NCBI GenBank assembly: GCA_024405635.1
Contig: JAKSOL010000008.1
Coordinates: 1-64,000 of the forward strand
Direction of reading: 5' to 3'
Length of the DNA: 64,000 bases
From: Salinivirgaceae bacterium
GTDB lineage: Bacteria; Bacteroidota; Bacteroidia; Bacteroidales; SZUA-534
The position numbers were made by a program, and so were the translations under genes. The stretch's first letter is position 1. Every line of letters starts with the position of its first letter. Positions 16,677-27,348 of this stretch are shown piece after piece. The notes beneath the pieces are model-generated. The model saw only the letters and a list, made by a program, of their open reading frames with translations. It was not told where the DNA came from and made no database searches.

Positions 16677-18734
16677 ATGCAAACAGGAAAAATTGGGGTT
16701 ACTAGCGAAAACATATTCCCCGTAATCAAAAAGTTTCTTTACTCTGACCACGAAATATTTCTTCGCGAGATTGTTGCCAACGCTGTTGACGCCACTCAAA
16801 AAATGGCTGCCGTTGCCGCAAAAGGCGAATATACTGGAGATTTAACCGACCAAGTTGTTCGCGTATCGTTTGACAAAGATGCCAAAACCATCACCGTTTC
16901 TGACCACGGTATTGGCATGACTCAAGAAGAGGTTGACAAGTACATTAACCAAATTGCCTTTTCGAGTGCTGGCGAGTTTTTAGACAAATACAAAGACAAC
17001 ATTGGTGCCATTATCGGACACTTTGGCTTGGGCTTTTACAGCGCCTTTATGGTTTCAGAACGCGTTGACATTGTTACAAAATCGTACAAAGACGGAGCAA
17101 AAGCATTAAAATGGAGTTGCGATGGCAGTCCAGAGTTCACTCTTGAAGATGCTGAAAAAGAGTCGTTTGGTACCGACATTATTATGCACATCGACAGCGA
17201 GAGCGAAGAGTTCCTTGACGAAAATCGCATTAACCAATTGCTTACCAAATACTGCAAATTCTTGCCCGTATCAATTGCTTTTGGCAAAGAACGTGAGTGG
17301 AACGAGAGCGAAAAGAAAATGGTTGAAACCGACAAGGACAAGATAATAAACAACACCGCTCCAGCTTGGACTCGCAAACCTGCCGACCTTAAAGACGAAG
17401 ACTACAAAAACTTCTACCACGAACTTTATCCAGGTCTTGAAGACCCAATGTTCTACATTCACCTTAACGTTGACTATCCATTTAACCTAACAGGTATTTT
17501 GTACTTCCCAAAAATCAAAAACAACATTGAGATTCAGAAAAACAAAATACAACTATACTGCAACCAAGTATTTGTTACCGATAGCGTTGAAGGCATTGTA
17601 CCCGAATTCCTTACACTTTTGCATGGTGTAATCGACTCGCCCGACATTCCACTTAACGTAAGCCGCAGCTACTTGCAAGCCGACTCAAACGTGAAGAAAA
17701 TCTCAAGCCACATCACCAAAAAAGTTGCCGACCGATTGGAAGAGATTTTCAAAACCGACCGTCCTCAATTTGAAGAAAAATGGGACAACCTAAAACTCTT
17801 TATTGAATATGGAGTGCTAACCGACGAAAAATTCTACGAGCGCGCTCAAAAATTCATCTTGCTAAAAAATACCGAGGGCAAATACTACACTCTTGACGAA
17901 TACAAAGAGCTAATAAAAGCCAACCAAACCGACAAAAACGACACCACCGTTTACCTTTACGCAACCGACAAAGACGCACAATACACATACATTGAAAACG
18001 CCAAAGCAAAAGGTTACGATGTGCTGATGCTCGACGGACAACTCGACATTCACTTTGTAAACGCACTTGAACAAAAACTTGAAAAAAGCCGATTCTCGCG
18101 CGTCGATTCCGACATTGTGAGCCGCCTAATTCAAAAAGACGAGCAAACCGATGTTAAAATGGAACAAGACGACAGAAACAACCTTATTCAAGTATTCAAC
18201 TCGGTTACACCAACCGACGCAACCTACATTATTGAGTTTGAAGACCTTGGCTCAACCGCTCAACCATTAGTAATCACCCAAAACGAATTTATGCGACGCA
18301 TGAAAGACATGGGCGCAATGAGCGGAATGAACTTTTATGCCGAGGCTCCAAACTACTACAACTTGGTTGTAAACACCGCTCACCCACTTGTAGGCAAAGT
18401 GCTTGATGCCGAAAAAGCTACACTTGGCACCGAACTCGACGCCATTAAAGCCGAACTCGAACCATTGAACAAACAAAAAGCCGACCTTGAAACCAAAAAA
18501 GCAGGCAAAAAAGACGACGAAATTCCTCAAGCCGACAAAGACGCTTTGTCTGACATTGAAAAACAAATTGATGCCATTGAAACCAAACGCAACGACAAAC
18601 TACACGCATTTGGAAAAGACACTCAATTGGTTAAACAACTTGTTGACCTTGCCCTTTTGGCAAACAATATGCTTAAAGGCGAAGACCTTAACAAATTTGT
18701 AAACCGTAGCATTGAATTGCTAAACAACAAATAA
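16677..18734 (+). CDS. htpG: Molecular chaperone HtpG (bacterial Hsp90)
   Basis: A 685-residue Hsp90 with the GHKL ATPase motifs: ANAVDAT near residues 34-40, DHGIGM at 76-81 and GHFGLGFYS at 114-122. The middle domain has the catalytic loop region SRSYLQADSNVKKI. The C-terminal dimerisation part carries a Lys/Glu/Asp-rich, coiled-coil-like insert around residues 580-640. It is a cytoplasmic ATP-dependent chaperone. It is divergent from the manC-like gene across a 249-bp gap with no other gene, and a strong terminator follows. The C-terminal charged insert also occurs in relatives from this phylum, as far as I can recall. Confidence 0.97.
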   Translation: MQTGKIGVTSENIFPVIKKFLYSDHEIFLREIVANAVDATQKMAAVAAKGEYTGDLTDQVVRVSFDKDAKTITVSDHGIGMTQEEVDKYINQIAFSSAGEFLDKYKDNIGAIIGHFGLGFYSAFMVSERVDIVTKSYKDGAKALKWSCDGSPEFTLEDAEKESFGTDIIMHIDSESEEFLDENRINQLLTKYCKFLPVSIAFGKEREWNESEKKMVETDKDKIINNTAPAWTRKPADLKDEDYKNFYHELYPGLEDPMFYIHLNVDYPFNLTGILYFPKIKNNIEIQKNKIQLYCNQVFVTDSVEGIVPEFLTLLHGVIDSPDIPLNVSRSYLQADSNVKKISSHITKKVADRLEEIFKTDRPQFEEKWDNLKLFIEYGVLTDEKFYERAQKFILLKNTEGKYYTLDEYKELIKANQTDKNDTTVYLYATDKDAQYTYIENAKAKGYDVLMLDGQLDIHFVNALEQKLEKSRFSRVDSDIVSRLIQKDEQTDVKMEQDDRNNLIQVFNSVTPTDATYIIEFEDLGSTAQPLVITQNEFMRRMKDMGAMSGMNFYAEAPNYYNLVVNTAHPLVGKVLDAEKATLGTELDAIKAELEPLNKQKADLETKKAGKKDDEIPQADKDALSDIEKQIDAIETKRNDKLHAFGKDTQLVKQLVDLALLANNMLKGEDLNKFVNRSIELLNNK

Positions 18735-18764
18735 TAAAAAGCTTAGCAATACTTTTTAAGTACT

Positions 18765-18803
18765 AAAACGAGCAAGTTGCTAGTGTAACTTGCTCGTTTT
18801 TTT
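18765..18803 (+). terminator. Terminator of htpG
   Basis: A 14-bp perfect stem, AAAACGAGCAAGTT with AACTTGCTCGTTTT, has an eight-base loop and is followed by more T. It starts 31 bp after the htpG stop. Confidence 0.92.
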
Positions 18804-18872
18804 ATCAGCAACGCAACCAAAACAAAACAAACATCGTCTTTATACCAAACCATTATGTAAACCATAAATACA

Positions 18873-18902
18873 TTTGGCTTTGCACAAAACTTTATACCTT
18901 TG
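18873..18902 (+). promoter_or_regulatory. Candidate promoter of the exported-protein cluster
   Basis: TTTG at 18873-18876 and TACCTTTG at 18895-18902 are spaced by 18 bp, close to the Bacteroidota consensus. The first ATG follows at 18930. Confidence 0.5.
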
Positions 18903-18929
18903 ACAACCAACCGACAACTAAACGTCAGA

Positions 18930-20621
18930 ATGAAAAGAGCACTCGTTGCACTAACGATTATATTTTTTTGCATTGGCCTAACCTCAGCACAAAACCTTAG
19001 CGCCACCGCAAAAACAGGCAACGTTACTGCCGAATATAACCGCAATTCCCTTACCGTGCTTTTTCTCGACGGCACACCACACTACTCCAACGATGTTCGT
19101 GTTAATGCCGAGCGCATTGTTATTCCCGACAAATTTGACGACAACTTGCTATCGCAGCGCATACTTAGACTCGGATCTAACTCTAAAATTTCCGATGCAC
19201 TTTACCGCGATAACATTGCAAATAGCATTCTTGCAAAATGGTTTTCGCGCGACGACAAAGGCAACTTTAGCATGGACTTGATTCACAACCGAGGTTTATA
19301 CAACGCCACCGATGAACATATTATTCAAGCTAAAAACTCAAAACTAGGACTCGACCTTGTAAAAGATGCAGGCGAAGCTCTTATTGCTCACTCATATATA
19401 ATGGTTATAAAACTGAAGGACATTAAAACCATGACTCAGGTGTACAACGAAATAGATGCTCAACGACGAGTTTGGCGCGGCGACAAAGCCGTACCTGTTA
19501 TGCGCACCCACGAAGGTTTTCAATGCAACGCCACCTGCTACCTATTCCGCATCGACAGCGTATCCGACGTTATTGACGAACTATACAACGAAATGTGGAT
19601 TTTTGAAGAAGACACACCCGAAGAACGCAACAATAAAATAACCAAATTCAACAACTATAAAGTACCAATAAAACTCGAAACAACCATTACCGTTGACGTT
19701 GATGGATCGGTACCAAAAACAAAAGGATTTAGCCACTCGCTACTAATCACCAACTTGCTCAACAAATCAATAACCGCATCAATAGGCGAATTTGAAACGT
19801 CAATTGACAACTTTAAAGTTAAAAACGCCGTTTACAGCACCTTCCCAATTAGAGCCAAAATTGGCATGAAAGAAGGCCTGTCGGTTGACGACCGTTACTT
19901 CGTTTATGAGCACCAACTTGACCGCAACGGCAACCAAAAAGATGTACGCATTGGCGTTGTTCGCGCCAAACGTGTTGCCGACAACCGAACAATTGCCGAT
20001 GGCAAATCAAGCATGAGTAAGTTTTACCAAGTAGCTGGTCGCCACATCAAAGAGGGAATGATTATGAACCAAGCCAAAGATGCAGGTACCGCAACAGCTT
20101 TAGGATTTACCAAAGGCGACTTCAATAGCGTATTTTTCCGCACCGATGTTCGTGTTTCTGGCTCAATGGTTAAAATACCTATGGTACACACCTTTCTTGA
20201 CCTTCGACTACAAATAAGCGGCAAATACAATGGCAACGTTATTGACCTCGACGATCACCTAGTAACATTTGCCACTGGTTATTTGGGCTTATCAAAAGGC
20301 TTTGCCACAACCCGAAACAGCGTGGCCTCTATTTCGGGCGCAATTGGCTACGAATGGGCAACTAGCGGTGCTTTTGACGACTACAAGATTAAAAGCATAC
20401 AAGCTATTATGGCAATGGTCAGTGCCGAATTTGCACACAACATTACATACAACACCAAGCTATTTGTTGGAGTGGACTACATTGCACCTATAAGCAACGC
20501 ATACATTAAATATGATGGCGATGATGATGGCGATGAAAAAATATCGGAATACGCATACACCGATTTCTTTAACGGGCGTATTGGCAAAACAATTAAATTT
20601 GGTATTCGATTGGAAATGTAA
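18930..20621 (+). CDS. Exported protein of unknown function with barrel-like C-terminus
   Basis: I do not recognise the family. Translation most likely starts at ATG 18930, giving the signal peptide MKRALVALTIIFFCIGLTSA with cleavage before QNL; the in-frame TTG at 18900 overlaps the likely promoter. The first two thirds are mixed alpha/beta with KIGMKEGLSVDDRYFVYEH near residue 310. The last third alternates polar and hydrophobic residues in strand-like stretches and ends FGIRLEM, as outer-membrane barrels do. A loop near the end holds DGDDDGDEKISEY, an acidic calcium-site-like run encoded by GATGATGGC micro-repeats. It leads a row of four exported-protein genes. Confidence 0.8.
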   Translation: MKRALVALTIIFFCIGLTSAQNLSATAKTGNVTAEYNRNSLTVLFLDGTPHYSNDVRVNAERIVIPDKFDDNLLSQRILRLGSNSKISDALYRDNIANSILAKWFSRDDKGNFSMDLIHNRGLYNATDEHIIQAKNSKLGLDLVKDAGEALIAHSYIMVIKLKDIKTMTQVYNEIDAQRRVWRGDKAVPVMRTHEGFQCNATCYLFRIDSVSDVIDELYNEMWIFEEDTPEERNNKITKFNNYKVPIKLETTITVDVDGSVPKTKGFSHSLLITNLLNKSITASIGEFETSIDNFKVKNAVYSTFPIRAKIGMKEGLSVDDRYFVYEHQLDRNGNQKDVRIGVVRAKRVADNRTIADGKSSMSKFYQVAGRHIKEGMIMNQAKDAGTATALGFTKGDFNSVFFRTDVRVSGSMVKIPMVHTFLDLRLQISGKYNGNVIDLDDHLVTFATGYLGLSKGFATTRNSVASISGAIGYEWATSGAFDDYKIKSIQAIMAMVSAEFAHNITYNTKLFVGVDYIAPISNAYIKYDGDDDGDEKISEYAYTDFFNGRIGKTIKFGIRLEM

Positions 20622-20635
20622 AACAGATAAAAAAC

Positions 20636-21151
20636 ATGAAAAAAATTCTATCACTTATAATGCTTGCGGTAATAGCCGTTTGTGTAAATGCCCAAAGCAA
20701 AAACAAAGTACGCAAAATTGAATACAACAGCGCATACAACTACGAGGTTGTTTCGTTGTCGGTTGGAGTTGATGGCACCAAATTAGTAAAGGTTTACGGC
20801 TACGGACGCAAGCCTGAAGATGCCGTTCGCAACGCAAAAGAATTAGGTGTAGCATGCGCATTGTTCCGTGGGTTCCCTGCCGGTGCCGATGGCTCTGTTG
20901 CAACCACACCCGCCATTGTTAAAGACCCTTCAGAGCCAGCCAAACACCAAGACTATTTCAATAAATTTTTTGCAACCGGAGGTCAATACCTGCAATACGT
21001 TAACGCAAGTTCTGACGGCATGCCAACCGACCGTGTAAAGGTGAACAAAAAAACATACAAAGTGGGCGTAACCCTATCAATTGCCTACGACGAACTGCGT
21101 AAAGAAATGGAACGACAAGGCATTGCACGTGCATTAAACTCAGGTTTTTAA
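20636..21151 (+). CDS. Small exported protein, LPP20-like features
   Basis: A 171-residue protein with the signal peptide MKKILSLIMLAVIAVCVNA. The mature part has VKVYGYGRKPEDAVRNAKEL. That pattern, a strand followed by an Ala-rich helix, is seen in LPP20/CsgG-neighbour proteins that build periplasmic rings, but the match is weak and by eye. A lipobox is absent, so it is probably soluble periplasmic or part of a complex. It lies 14 bp after the preceding gene and 17 bp before the next, so all are probably in one operon. Function unknown. Confidence 0.78.
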   Translation: MKKILSLIMLAVIAVCVNAQSKNKVRKIEYNSAYNYEVVSLSVGVDGTKLVKVYGYGRKPEDAVRNAKELGVACALFRGFPAGADGSVATTPAIVKDPSEPAKHQDYFNKFFATGGQYLQYVNASSDGMPTDRVKVNKKTYKVGVTLSIAYDELRKEMERQGIARALNSGF

Positions 21152-21168
21152 CTTTAAACTAAAGCATT

Positions 21169-22134
21169 ATGAAAAAGATAATACTACTAACAATGAGTGC
21201 ACTAATGTGTGCCTCAACATTTGGTCAAGCAAAAAAACCTACCATAATGGTTGTTCCTAGCGACCGCTATTGCGTTGAGCGCGGCTGCAGCATAACCTAT
21301 AACGACAACGGTACCGAAACCACACTACCCGACTATAAAAAAACTATGCAAAACGACTCGGACATTCGTCTTGTTATCTCAAAAATGAGCGGAATTATGT
21401 CCGACCGCAATTTCCCACTCAAAGACCTTGAGCAAGAACTGCGCAACGCATCACAAGAATCGGCCGAAACCAAACTTATTTCTGGTGCCGATGGCGGTAG
21501 CATCGCCGAATCGCCAATTGATGTTTTAAAACGCACCGCCAAAGCCGACATTATTCTTGACCTTGACGTAACAGTAAACAAACGCGGCCCCAAAAAATAC
21601 GTAACCTTTATTCTTAACGCTATTGATGCCTACACTGGCAAAAATATTGCAAGTTCAAGCGGTGCCGGCCGACCAAGCAGCAGCGCTGCTCCCGATTTGT
21701 TACTTGAAGAGGCAGTTTTAAGCCACATGGACGAATTTATTGGCCGCTTGCAAAACCACTTTGACGACATGTTTGCCAACGGCCGCGAGGTTAAAGTGAT
21801 GATTAAAATGTTTAACAGCGCCGACATGACCTTTAGCGAAACTTTTCCAACCGAAGACGGAGACATTGAACTTGGCGATATAATTGAAGATTGGATGGCC
21901 GACAACTGCGTAAGTGGACGTTTCAGTTTGAGCGACGCATCAGATAATTTTCAAAAATACGAGCAAGTTCGCATACCAATGATGTACAAACGCAATGGTC
22001 GCGACCGCGCTATGGACACTAAAACATTTGTTACTAACCTTAAAAAGCATCTTGCCGAGGCACCATACCTTATCGACTCAAAAGTTTACGTGCGCGGACT
22101 AGGCGAAGCTTGGCTTATTATTGGCGAAAACTAG
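21169..22134 (+). CDS. Exported DUF6175-like protein
   Basis: A 321-residue protein with the signal peptide MKKIILLTMSALMCASTFG. The start of the mature part (KPTIMVVPSDRYCVERG, then LPDYKKTMQNDSDIRLVISK) agrees with what I remember of DUF6175 from Bacteroidales. The overall plan resembles the CsgG/LpoB/TolB-type alpha/beta fold: a first strand with PSDxYC, a helix, then ADIILDLDVTVNK and a strand FILNAIDAYTGKNI. Proteins of that fold often assemble at the outer membrane. Function is not established. It is the third gene in the exported cluster, 17 bp after the LPP20-like gene. Confidence 0.8.
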   Translation: MKKIILLTMSALMCASTFGQAKKPTIMVVPSDRYCVERGCSITYNDNGTETTLPDYKKTMQNDSDIRLVISKMSGIMSDRNFPLKDLEQELRNASQESAETKLISGADGGSIAESPIDVLKRTAKADIILDLDVTVNKRGPKKYVTFILNAIDAYTGKNIASSSGAGRPSSSAAPDLLLEEAVLSHMDEFIGRLQNHFDDMFANGREVKVMIKMFNSADMTFSETFPTEDGDIELGDIIEDWMADNCVSGRFSLSDASDNFQKYEQVRIPMMYKRNGRDRAMDTKTFVTNLKKHLAEAPYLIDSKVYVRGLGEAWLIIGEN

Positions 22135-22146
22135 CACCCTCACCCA

Positions 22147-22767
22147 ATGAAATTGATATTCGGAATAGTTTTATGCATATTGGCAACGTTAAGCGCATCG
22201 GCACAACCCGATGCCAACGATTGCCAAGTTGCAATAACCCCAACCGTGGTTAGCAAGTATATTCCCAGTTCAGCTTCAAAGGCTTTAATTGCCAAAACAA
22301 AAGAACTTTGCTCCCAAAACAATGTGAATGGCGACATTGACAACCCACTTTTTGCACTTAAGGTTAATGTAGATGTTATTGACAAAACCATTACAGCCAC
22401 AGCACCGCCTATGCATAGCCTTATTTTGGGCATAACATTTACCATTGTTGACATATTAAACAATAGCATATATAGCGTAACATCGACACAAGTTAAAGGC
22501 GCTGGCCAAAACGAAACAAAAGCATACGCAATGGCCATTGAATCAATAAACTTAAATAAGCCTAACTTTAAGCAGTTTATAACTCAAGGTCGCACAAAAG
22601 TTGAAGAATTTTATACCAACCAATGCGAGCAAGTTATGCAAACTGCACGCGACTTACATAGCCAAGGACAAACAGAAGAAGCAATAAAGACACTGCAAGC
22701 TGTTCCAACTTCGTGCCCCGACTGCCGCAAAAATTGCATGCAACTGGTCGACGAGTTCAGCAAATAG
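22147..22767 (+). CDS. Small exported protein with C-terminal Cys cluster
   Basis: A 206-residue protein with the signal peptide MKLIFGIVLCILATLSASA. The N-terminal half of the mature part is strand-rich. The C-terminal third (from about residue 150) is helical, with one TPR-like hairpin (QTARDLHSQGQTEEAIKTLQ) followed by CPDCRKNC, where three Cys residues lie within eight positions and could form disulfides or bind metal. It is the fourth and last gene of the exported cluster, 12 bp after the DUF6175-like gene. It ends 7 bp from a convergent gene. Function unknown. Confidence 0.78.
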   Translation: MKLIFGIVLCILATLSASAQPDANDCQVAITPTVVSKYIPSSASKALIAKTKELCSQNNVNGDIDNPLFALKVNVDVIDKTITATAPPMHSLILGITFTIVDILNNSIYSVTSTQVKGAGQNETKAYAMAIESINLNKPNFKQFITQGRTKVEEFYTNQCEQVMQTARDLHSQGQTEEAIKTLQAVPTSCPDCRKNCMQLVDEFSK

Positions 22768-22774
22768 GTTGCCG

Positions 22775-23824
22775 CTATTTATCTTTGTTAACAACTATCT
22801 GCAAATAGGCATTTAGCACCTCGTTTTGTATTTGGCAAATACGCACTTGCAATTCTGTCAAGTTGCAAACATTTACCACCAATGGGAAATTATAGAAACG
22901 CTGATACTCCCAAGTTTTGTTATAAAATCGCTTGTTAATAGATATTGGGTCGGTACTTAACTGGCCGGCAACAAAATCGCGAAGCCATTCATCATCAATA
23001 GTAATTGCCGAAAGCATATTTTGTCGGCACGAATCAATTTGAGCTTTCAAATCGGCAGCATTGTGACGTTTACGCCCAAGCATAAAACGTTTCATTCGGT
23101 TTATTTCAACATTTGATTGTATAGGAACTAAGTTAAACTGCGACCGCCCCTCTTGTTCCACTGCTACGCCATTAAGGTGAGCAACAATGCGTTTTTTTAG
23201 CGTATCGATGTAGGCAATTGCACAATCGGCCTCGTTGCTTACATACAAAGCCTCGTCAACAATAGCTAAAGTAGCTGAGTCTGTTACACAACAATTTATT
23301 AGTCTATTACGCAAAACTGCCGATCGCTGCTGCAGCATTTCCAATGTTTGCATATTGTCATGCTGACTAATTGTAAACGAACGCAATACTGGTTTATGAA
23401 TAGTACTAGTAATTAATCCACTAATTAAAAAAGTTGCAAAAATGAGAATTGGAAACCATGCATCGATATGAGTGTTGTAAAATCGACGATGCAAAACAAG
23501 CATCAGCAAAAAAGCGAGCACCAAAATGCCTCCGCCAACATAAAGCAGAACCATTGCCCCTCCCCAATTCACCATATAGAAGAAAACTCCCATTAGGAAC
23601 AGGAACATGCCCAAAATGCTTGAAACGAATATGACCCCTATGCGGTTTTCTTGAAATTTTTTTGACAATACCAAAAACAACGGCAACAGATATAACAATG
23701 TAAATGCAAAGAACCCAACAAGATACAATACTTTGCCCGCCATAAGGTCTGCGTTCATGAAAAACGTTCCCAACAAGAGTAAAAACGACGACAAGTATCC
23801 AAAAATAAGAACTCCTAGTTTCAT
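22775..23824 (-). CDS. Membrane protein of unknown function
   Basis: A 349-residue protein. The first 155 residues make four or five membrane spans (SFLLLLGTFFMNADLMAG, LYLLPLFLVLS, then a Leu/Val-rich pair and WFPILIFATFLISGLI). The remaining 190 residues are hydrophilic and largely helical, with HDNMQTLEMLQQRSAVLRNR, and probably form one extramembrane domain. No catalytic motif or known family is visible. It is transcribed alone, convergent with the exported cluster and divergent from the GAF protein gene. Confidence 0.8.
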   Translation of the reverse strand: MKLGVLIFGYLSSFLLLLGTFFMNADLMAGKVLYLVGFFAFTLLYLLPLFLVLSKKFQENRIGVIFVSSILGMFLFLMGVFFYMVNWGGAMVLLYVGGGILVLAFLLMLVLHRRFYNTHIDAWFPILIFATFLISGLITSTIHKPVLRSFTISQHDNMQTLEMLQQRSAVLRNRLINCCVTDSATLAIVDEALYVSNEADCAIAYIDTLKKRIVAHLNGVAVEQEGRSQFNLVPIQSNVEINRMKRFMLGRKRHNAADLKAQIDSCRQNMLSAITIDDEWLRDFVAGQLSTDPISINKRFYNKTWEYQRFYNFPLVVNVCNLTELQVRICQIQNEVLNAYLQIVVNKDK

Positions 23825-23951
23825 GATAATTCATTTAGATGCGCGAAAGTAAGTCAATTACACCTTTGAAATAAAATTTTGTTTGAGTAAAACATAAAAT
23901 CTATATTTGGTAACTTTATTGTAAAAAAACGATTTAACACATAGTTAGCTT

Positions 23952-25184
23952 ATGAACCCAATTCTCATTTTCGGATTGATAGTTGTTTTTGGTCTTATTC
24001 CATGGGGAATACTTTGCGTTTGGGCACTATTCCGCCGCACTATTGTATTTCGAATCACAATTATAATGTTCTTAACCGCAATGATTTGCGCGTTTGTTGG
24101 TTTTTGTATATGCCAACTTGGTTTCAAATCGTTGATTTGGATAGTACCAGTTTGCACCATTGCAATTATTTCAACCAATTACTTTTACGTAATGTGGGTT
24201 CTTGAACCAGTAAACGAAATAAAACGCCGCATTGAGCAATTGGCATACGCAAAAAAAATTGAGAGCACCGCAAAATTCAAAGCCTTATTCCGTAACGAAT
24301 TTGTTGACGTAATAGAAGCAATAAAACTACTTGAAGCCAGTAACGAGCAAACAACCGAATTTGCCAATGCCATAGCAAAAGGCGATTTTGGCAAAGACTT
24401 TAAACTATTGAGCGATGACGACAACATGGGCAAATCGTTGCTTAATATGCGCGATAGCTTACGCGAGTCAAAAAATCAAGAAGAACAACGCGCCGAAGAA
24501 CAAAAACGCATAGCTTGGGCCACTAGCGGCATTGCAACATTTGGTGAACTAATGCGCCAACAAAACTCCGATATTAACGAGCTAAGCCGCACATTTGTTA
24601 GCAAACTAACCGATTACATTCACGTAGTGCAAGGTGGCGTGTTTATGCTAAACGACGACGACCGCGAACATATTAAATATGTATTAACTGGAGCCGTTGC
24701 CTTTAGTCGCCAAAAACAAATGGAAAAAGAATTTGAACTAGGCATTGGTTTAATTGGCCAATGTGCATACGAACAAAAAACCATTTACATGAGCGAGGTT
24801 CCTGAAAATTACATTGAAATAACCTCAGGACTTGGAGAAGCGAACCCTCGATACATACTTATCGTTCCCGCCATTTTAAACGGCACCGTATATGCGGTTA
24901 TAGAATTGGCTTCGTTTAAACCAATCGCTAAACACAAAATTGAATTTGTTGAAAAACTTGGCGAAACTTTAGCTTCATCGCTATCGATGGTGAAAGTGAA
25001 CGAAAACACACAACGACTACTTAAAGAATCAAAAGCAAACGAAGAACAACTTGCTGAACAGCAAGAAGTTTTAAAACAAAACATGGAAGAATTGCAAGCC
25101 ACTCAAGAAGAAATGGCACGAAAAGAAGACCGCCTACGCGAAATTGCCACTAAACACGGCATCAATCTTGAAATTGACTTTTAA
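23952..25184 (+). CDS. Membrane-anchored GAF-domain protein with coiled coils
   Basis: A 410-residue protein. Three membrane spans fill residues 1-85. A HAMP-like linker (EPVNEIKRRIEQLAYAKK) follows, then a helical region, a GAF domain at about residues 195-345 and a C-terminal coiled coil of about 55 residues (LLKESKANEEQLAEQQEVLK and onward). No kinase, cyclase or methyl-accepting output domain is present, so it would signal through another partner or act as a sensor scaffold. Similar stand-alone GAF proteins are common in Bacteroidota. A strong terminator follows 25 bp after the stop. Confidence 0.82.
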   Translation: MNPILIFGLIVVFGLIPWGILCVWALFRRTIVFRITIIMFLTAMICAFVGFCICQLGFKSLIWIVPVCTIAIISTNYFYVMWVLEPVNEIKRRIEQLAYAKKIESTAKFKALFRNEFVDVIEAIKLLEASNEQTTEFANAIAKGDFGKDFKLLSDDDNMGKSLLNMRDSLRESKNQEEQRAEEQKRIAWATSGIATFGELMRQQNSDINELSRTFVSKLTDYIHVVQGGVFMLNDDDREHIKYVLTGAVAFSRQKQMEKEFELGIGLIGQCAYEQKTIYMSEVPENYIEITSGLGEANPRYILIVPAILNGTVYAVIELASFKPIAKHKIEFVEKLGETLASSLSMVKVNENTQRLLKESKANEEQLAEQQEVLKQNMEELQATQEEMARKEDRLREIATKHGINLEIDF

Positions 25185-25208
25185 GCAACTTCTCTTCCTA
25201 ATACAAGA

Positions 25209-25246
25209 AACACTCGTTTCCAACATGGAGACGGGTGTTTTTTTAT
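25209..25246 (+). terminator. Terminator of the GAF protein gene
   Basis: A 14-bp stem, AACACTCGTTTCCA with TGGAGACGGGTGTT (two G-T pairs), has a three-base loop and a T7 tail. Confidence 0.92.
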
Positions 25247-25362
25247 AGATAAACTTAATTAAATCATAGACCAACCCTACATATCACACCTTGTCGCTAC
25301 CGCATTTTTTAATACTTTGCACCAATTTGAGAATTCAATAAAACCAATAAATAAGTCATTAA

Positions 25363-27333
<1,971 letters not shown>

Positions 27334-27348
27334 TTAATTTAACCCATC

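Noticed and set aside
16440-16799. Open frame on the minus strand over the htpG start
   Set aside because: It crosses the htpG gene in another strand, has no protein-like features and carries no start signal.
18900-18932. TTG start for the first exported protein
   Set aside because: It overlaps the likely -7 box and would place a hydrophilic extension before a good signal peptide.
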